Source: Nocardioidaceae bacterium
Lineage (GTDB): Bacteria > Actinomycetota > Actinomycetes > Propionibacteriales > Nocardioidaceae
NCBI GenBank assembly: GCA_025966335.1
Contig: JAICRS010000167.1
Coordinates: 1-6,750, forward strand
DNA: 6,750 nt
Direction of reading: 5' to 3'
Made by a program: the position numbers and the translations under genes. The notes beneath the pieces were generated by a model. That model saw nothing but the letters and a program-made list of their open reading frames with translations, did no database searches and was not told where the DNA came from. Positions 6,123 to 6,750 of the stretch are shown piece after piece (the first letter of the stretch is position 1; every line of letters starts with the position of its first letter).

Positions 6123-6148
6123 CGTCCGGGGTCCCGGACGTCGTCCGG
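6123..6148 (-). promoter_or_regulatory. Overlapping alternative hairpins in the amidase leader
   Basis: CGTCCGG (6123-6129), CCGGACG (6134-6140) and CGTCCGG (6142-6148) are three arms, and the middle one is complementary to both outer ones. The first pair makes a perfect 7-bp stem with a 4-nt loop. The second makes a 6-bp stem with a 3-nt loop. They exclude each other. The block ends about 9 nt upstream of the amidase ribosome site, so it may affect translation, or it may be a DNA operator. Confidence 0.4.
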
Positions 6149-6177
6149 TTGCTCCGGATCGGGACAAACCCAACTCG

Positions 6178-6223
6178 AAAGGTAAAGGCAAAGTAAAGGG
6201 CGCAGAGGGCGCATGTTGGCGCA
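6178..6223 (-). promoter_or_regulatory. Putative amidase promoter with tandem short repeats
   Basis: This is an AT-richer island in GC-rich DNA. Read on + it has two adjacent 11-bp units (6178-6188 and 6189-6199, 9 of 11 identical, core GTAAAGG). These are followed by three GGCGCA copies (6199-6204, 6208-6213, 6218-6223) at 9-10 bp steps. On the minus strand each 11-bp unit contains a TAnnnT -10-like hexamer (TACTTT at 6195-6190, TACCTT at 6184-6179), which would give a leader of about 70-80 nt. No good -35 is visible. Direct repeats at one-turn spacing resemble binding sites of OmpR/PhoB-type regulators; no regulator is identified. Confidence 0.35.
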
Positions 6224-6336
6224 CTGCACAAACCGGCAAAGTCTGGTCGGGAAGGCCCCTTCCAGACCCACCCCCGTTGGAGGCCTGGACGGGGCACTTC
6301 CCGCAGTCCCATCCTGCTGCCGGCCGGACGGGTCGG

Positions 6337-6352
6337 GTATCCGTAGAGATAC
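6337..6352. promoter_or_regulatory. Inverted repeat GTATC-N6-GATAC upstream of the DUF4126 gene
   Basis: GTATC (6337-6341) and GATAC (6348-6352) form a symmetric 16-bp dyad, 52 bp before the ATG at 6404. If that gene is transcribed from its start codon, the dyad lies upstream of the promoter, so it could be an activator or operator site. The rest of the 304-bp gap between the two divergent genes shows no ORF I would support. Confidence 0.25.
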
Positions 6353-6390
6353 TCAGATCGACGGTGCCCGCGGCCGGCGTACCGGCCCCC

Positions 6391-6396
6391 TACCCT
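6391..6396 (+). promoter_or_regulatory. Candidate -10 hexamer of a leaderless DUF4126 promoter
   Basis: TACCCT fits the actinobacterial TAnnnT -10 pattern and ends 7 nt before the ATG at 6404, putting transcription start at the start codon. The GGGG in between is too close to the ATG to be a good ribosome site. No clear -35 is seen. Confidence 0.45.
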
Positions 6397-6403
6397 GGGG
6401 CGC

Positions 6404-6750
6404 ATGGAACTGGTGCCCGTGGTGTTCTCCAGCGGCTGGGCCAGCGGGGTCAACGCCTACCTGGTGGTGCTGATGCTCGGCATCCTGGGCCGGGTCACCG
6501 ACGTCGGCGACGTGCCGGACGCGCTCACCCGCACCGTTGTGCTGGTGGTCGCCGGCGTGCTCTACGGCATGGAGTTCGTCGCGGACAAGATCCCCTACAT
6601 CGACTCCACCTGGGACGCGATCTCCACCGCGATCCGGCCCACCGCCGGTGCGGTGATCGCGCTGCTCGTGGCGGGTGACGCGTCACGCTGGGGCAGGCGC
6701 TGTACGCGGCCCTGGGGGGCGGCGCCGCCCTGGCCTCGCACGCGGTCAAG
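6404..6750 (+). CDS. DUF4126 membrane protein, 3' truncated by window and apparently frameshifted
   Basis: The first 93 residues (6404-6682) match the DUF4126 family of small bacterial membrane proteins of unknown function. They include SSGWASGVNAYLVVLMLGILGR, a membrane helix VVLVVAGVLYGMEFVADKIPYID, then STWDAISTAIRPTAGAVIALLVAGDA. After that the original frame stays open but turns into an Arg/Pro/Trp-rich run unlike the family. The frame one base earlier reads TLGQALYAALGGGAALASHAVK (6685-6750), exactly the expected continuation. All 22 of those codons end in G or C, against 18 of 22 in the original frame. A single-base loss near 6683 explains this; it may be a real mutation or a sequencing error. 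Without it the gene would be normal. The gene is divergent from the amidase, with probable leaderless transcription. Confidence 0.8.
   Translation, partial: MELVPVVFSSGWASGVNAYLVVLMLGILGRVTDVGDVPDALTRTVVLVVAGVLYGMEFVADKIPYIDSTWDAISTAIRPTAGAVIALLVAGDASRWGRRCTRPWGAAPPWPRTRS

Noticed and set aside
6241..6267. Hairpin GTCTGG...CCAGAC between the amidase and DUF4126 genes
   Set aside because: The 6-bp outer arms enclose an asymmetric interior and the inner stem has a 2-nt loop. It is not strong enough to list as a feature.
6100..6453. In-frame N-terminal extension of the amidase to an ATG at 6453
   Set aside because: It would place about 118 residues ahead of a clear signal peptide, overlap the divergent DUF4126 start, and run through the promoter-like region. 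GTG at 6099 has a good ribosome site.

Overview
The window is high-GC DNA with strongly G/C-biased third codon positions. Actinobacterial traits include GTG starts, secreted cell-wall proteins, and start codons 7 nt downstream of a -10-like hexamer. Gene content and codon style suggest an actinobacterium, perhaps of the Nocardioidaceae. That placement is inferred by eye and not tested.

Layout, left to right. (1) Positions 1-1113, + strand: the 3' end of a glycogen debranching enzyme gene (glgX) overlaps by one base a histidine-phosphatase gene, so the two look translationally coupled. (2) Positions 1198-1686, +: a GNAT acetyltransferase, convergent with (3) positions 1712-2683, -: a proline-iminopeptidase-like alpha/beta hydrolase. 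(4) Positions 2799-3209, +: a small secreted beta-sandwich (Ig-like) protein, divergent from the hydrolase. (5) Positions 3210-3469: a noncoding stretch with two copies of a 20-bp repeat, one inside a perfect 14-bp-stem hairpin, and a 12-bp GC palindrome. (6) Positions 3470-4009, +: a polytopic membrane protein of unknown function. (7) Positions 4010-4182: a convergent intergenic region with two hairpins. (8) Positions 4183-6099, -: a large secreted N-acetylmuramoyl-L-alanine amidase with a lysozyme-like N-terminal domain and SH3-like C-terminal modules. (9) Positions 6100-6403: a divergent regulatory region with short tandem repeats and overlapping dyads in the likely amidase leader. (10) From 6404, +: the start of a DUF4126 membrane protein that runs off the window and appears frameshifted near 6683.

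Most genes are housekeeping or accessory metabolic and envelope functions and do not form one obvious system. Apart from the glgX-phosphatase pair, they seem to be independent transcription units. I saw no CRISPR array, tRNA, rRNA, insertion sequence or phage gene. I found no convincing new multi-gene system. The points most worth checking are the DUF4126 frameshift, the repeated hairpin at 3270-3344, the apparent Glu-to-Gln change in the amidase's lysozyme-like domain, the missing substrate-binding Glu in the iminopeptidase, and the structured amidase leader and promoter.
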